From Halomonas urmiana (lineage in GTDB: Bacteria > Pseudomonadota > Gammaproteobacteria > Pseudomonadales > Halomonadaceae), in the NCBI RefSeq assembly GCF_005780185.1, contig NZ_VBUI01000026.1, forward strand, positions 1 to 58,353: DNA of 58,353 nucleotides, in the 5' to 3' direction. Below the pieces are notes generated by a model. The model ran no database searches. It saw nothing but the letters and a program-made list of their open reading frames with translations, and had not been told where the DNA came from. Both the position numbers and the translations under genes were made by a program. The number at the start of each line of letters is the position of its first letter. The stretch's first letter is position 1. This document shows positions 57,131 through 58,353 of the stretch, one piece after another.

Positions 57131-57870
57131 AGCGCATCGGCATCATCGGCGCCATGGCCCAGGAGGTCGAGCAGCTCGCCGCCCAGCTGGAGGATCGCCG
57201 CACCCGCCATCACGTCGGCTGCACCTTTCACCTCGGCCGGCTGCACGGCGTCGAGGTGGTGATCCTGCAGTCCGGCATCGGCAAGGTAAACGCCGCCGTC
57301 GGCACCACCCTGCTGCTTGACGTCTACCACCCCGAAGCGATCATCAACACCGGCTCCGCCGGCGGCTTCGGCCAGGGGCTGGCGATCGGCGACATCGTGG
57401 TCTCCAGCGAGGTGCGCCACCACGACGTCGACGCCGTGGTGTTCGGCTACGAGCATGGCCAGGTGCCGAACATGCCCGCCGCCTACCTGCCCGACGAACG
57501 CCTGGTCAAGGTAGCGCGAGAGTGCGTCGAGTCGCTGGGCGAGGTCAACGTCGTCGAGGGGCTGATCGCCACCGGCGACGTCTTCATGGCCTGCCCGGAG
57601 CTCGTCGCCACCACGCGCTCGCGCTTTCCCACCATGCTGGCCGCCGAGATGGAGGCCGCGGCGATCGCCCAGACCTGCCACCTCTACGGCTGCCCCTTCG
57701 TGGTGATTCGCGCCCTCTCCGACATCGCCGGCGGCGGCGACAACCACCTCTCCTTCGAGCAGTTCCTGGAGCAGGCCGCCGACCATTCGACGCGCATGGT
57801 CACGGCCATGGTCGACCGCCTGGCATGCATGGAATCTGCGTCTTATCCTGAGGTCGAACAAGCGACTTGA
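57127..57870 (+). CDS. mtnN: 5'-methylthioadenosine/S-adenosylhomocysteine nucleosidase
   Basis: The 247-aa product has MTA/SAH nucleosidase motifs: [14 protein letters not shown] at the N-terminus, [20 protein letters not shown] near residue 72, the MEAAAIAQ segment (catalytic glutamate region) near 176, and [11 protein letters not shown] near 198. It removes adenine from S-adenosylhomocysteine, supplying the LuxS substrate. The ATGA overlap with luxS fixes the start. Pairing with luxS in one operon supports a working activated-methyl cycle. Confidence 0.95.
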   Translation: MKRIGIIGAMAQEVEQLAAQLEDRRTRHHVGCTFHLGRLHGVEVVILQSGIGKVNAAVGTTLLLDVYHPEAIINTGSAGGFGQGLAIGDIVVSSEVRHHDVDAVVFGYEHGQVPNMPAAYLPDERLVKVARECVESLGEVNVVEGLIATGDVFMACPELVATTRSRFPTMLAAEMEAAAIAQTCHLYGCPFVVIRALSDIAGGGDNHLSFEQFLEQAADHSTRMVTAMVDRLACMESASYPEVEQAT

Positions 57871-57887
57871 TCGCAGTCAGGAGCCCC

Positions 57888-58178
57888 ATGCTATTCGATG
57901 AGCTACACCAGAAGCGTCGCGCCATCATGGATGCCGCCAGAGCCCATGGGGCCCATGGCATCCGCGTATTCGGTTCCGTTGCTCGGGGGCAGGAAGATCA
58001 GGACAGTGATATCGACTTTCTGGTGGATTTCGACAAGGGCTATGACCTCTTCACTCAACGCATGGCGCTTGCGGATAGACTCGCCGAGATTACGGGCCAT
58101 GACGTCGACTTGATCCCCCTCCACGAACTCAATCATCACATCAGGGACGCCGTTCTCGCGGAAGCACGGGAGCTATGA
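57888..58178 (+). CDS. mntA: MntA-type nucleotidyltransferase antitoxin
   Basis: The 96-aa minimal nucleotidyltransferase has the motif GSVARGQEDQDSDIDFLVDF (residues 31-50), with GS and DxD, and a third aspartate in HDVDLIPL near 77. In MNT-HEPN modules this protein AMPylates and silences the HepT RNase. CAGGAG precedes the ATG at 57888. Its stop overlaps the start of a hepT-like frame (ATGA) that is disrupted soon after, so the toxin it should control appears to be lost. Confidence 0.82.
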   Translation: MLFDELHQKRRAIMDAARAHGAHGIRVFGSVARGQEDQDSDIDFLVDFDKGYDLFTQRMALADRLAEITGHDVDLIPLHELNHHIRDAVLAEAREL

Positions 58179-58353
58179 GCAAGGAGTGGCAGCTATACGC
58201 CCAGCATATTCTCGACTTGACATCCTCCTCTCCCTCAACGTCTCAGGACATTGCCGCCTGCGGCGGGAAGGAAGAAGATTCCTACGGCGCTCAGCGTCAG
58301 CCATCGGCTGCCGCTGAGTCGCTTCGGTGGGTTCCTGCTGCTGGCGGCCTTGC
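58175..58353 (+). pseudogene. hepT-like toxin gene, interrupted after about 14 codons
   Basis: Starting with ATG inside the mntA stop (ATGA), the first residues MSKEWQLYAQHILD resemble the N-terminus of HEPN-family HepT toxins. From about 58217 the sequence no longer looks like HepT; it becomes serine- and glycine-rich non-protein-like sequence that continues open to the window edge. This fits an insertion of mobile DNA into the toxin gene. The remainder may lie beyond the window. Confidence 0.6.
58217..58353 (-). mobile_element. Probable right end of an IS200/IS605-family (TnpB) element
   Basis: Read on the minus strand, the segment ends in GGAGGATGTCAAG. It contains AGGAACCCACCGAAGCGACT, a hairpin with CTCAGCG/CGCTGAG arms (58290-58318) and a CCGCC/GGCGG hairpin (58254-58266). 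This resembles, from memory, the structured 3' end of tnpB elements, where a guide (omega) RNA overlaps the right end. The transposase or tnpB gene itself would lie beyond 58353. The identification is tentative. Confidence 0.45.

Overview
The window is high-GC, gene-dense DNA that looks like the chromosome of a moderately halophilic gammaproteobacterium, most likely Halomonadaceae (Halomonas and relatives). The reasons are the order tig-clpP-clpX-lon-hupB-ppiD, an osmF/yehYXW-type osmoprotectant ABC transporter, a pxpBCA plus TRAP cluster, acidic protein composition, and intergenic structured repeats. This is inference from gene content; no rRNA is present. Many long frames antisense to real genes are GC-driven shadows and are left out.

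Layout. (1) 1-11008: an acyl-CoA catabolic island. It holds etfA (partial), etfB, a glutaryl-CoA dehydrogenase-type enzyme, and a tightly overlapped operon (acyl-CoA dehydrogenase, acyl-CoA ligase, thioesterase, permease). Divergent from these are a PaaH-type 3-hydroxyacyl-CoA dehydrogenase and a thiolase, followed by an IclR regulator. Together they read as import, activation and beta-oxidation of a carboxylic or dicarboxylic acid, with electrons passed to ETF. (2) 11189-18355: 5-oxoprolinase genes pxpA-pxpB-pxpC, a divergent DctPQM TRAP transporter, and GntR and MarR-like regulators. (3) 18388-25012: a membrane protein, then a branched-chain 2-oxoacid dehydrogenase operon (E1alpha, E1beta, E2) that ends in a Hanks-type protein kinase. 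(4) 25524-29277: osmF/yehYXW. (5) 29366-38600: a DUF1853 protein and a complete type II Wadjet anti-plasmid system (jetABCD). (6) 38684-44717: cysS, glnS, ppiB, lpxH and a CobW-type metal chaperone with a Zur-like site. (7) 45113-45756: a HigBA-type toxin-antitoxin pair between inverted REP-like sequences. (8) 46147-55325: ppiD, hupB, lon, clpX, clpP and tig, then tRNA-His, tRNA-Arg and tRNA-Pro. (9) 55703-58353: folD, luxS, mtnN, and an MntA-type antitoxin whose HepT partner is broken by what looks like the end of an IS200/IS605-family element.

The most notable items are the Wadjet operon with its TTG start and upstream hairpin; a pair of 256-bp intergenic elements with 16-bp terminal inverted repeats and 209 identical bases, plus a shorter relative; the kinase inside the branched-chain dehydrogenase operon; and the interrupted HepT gene.
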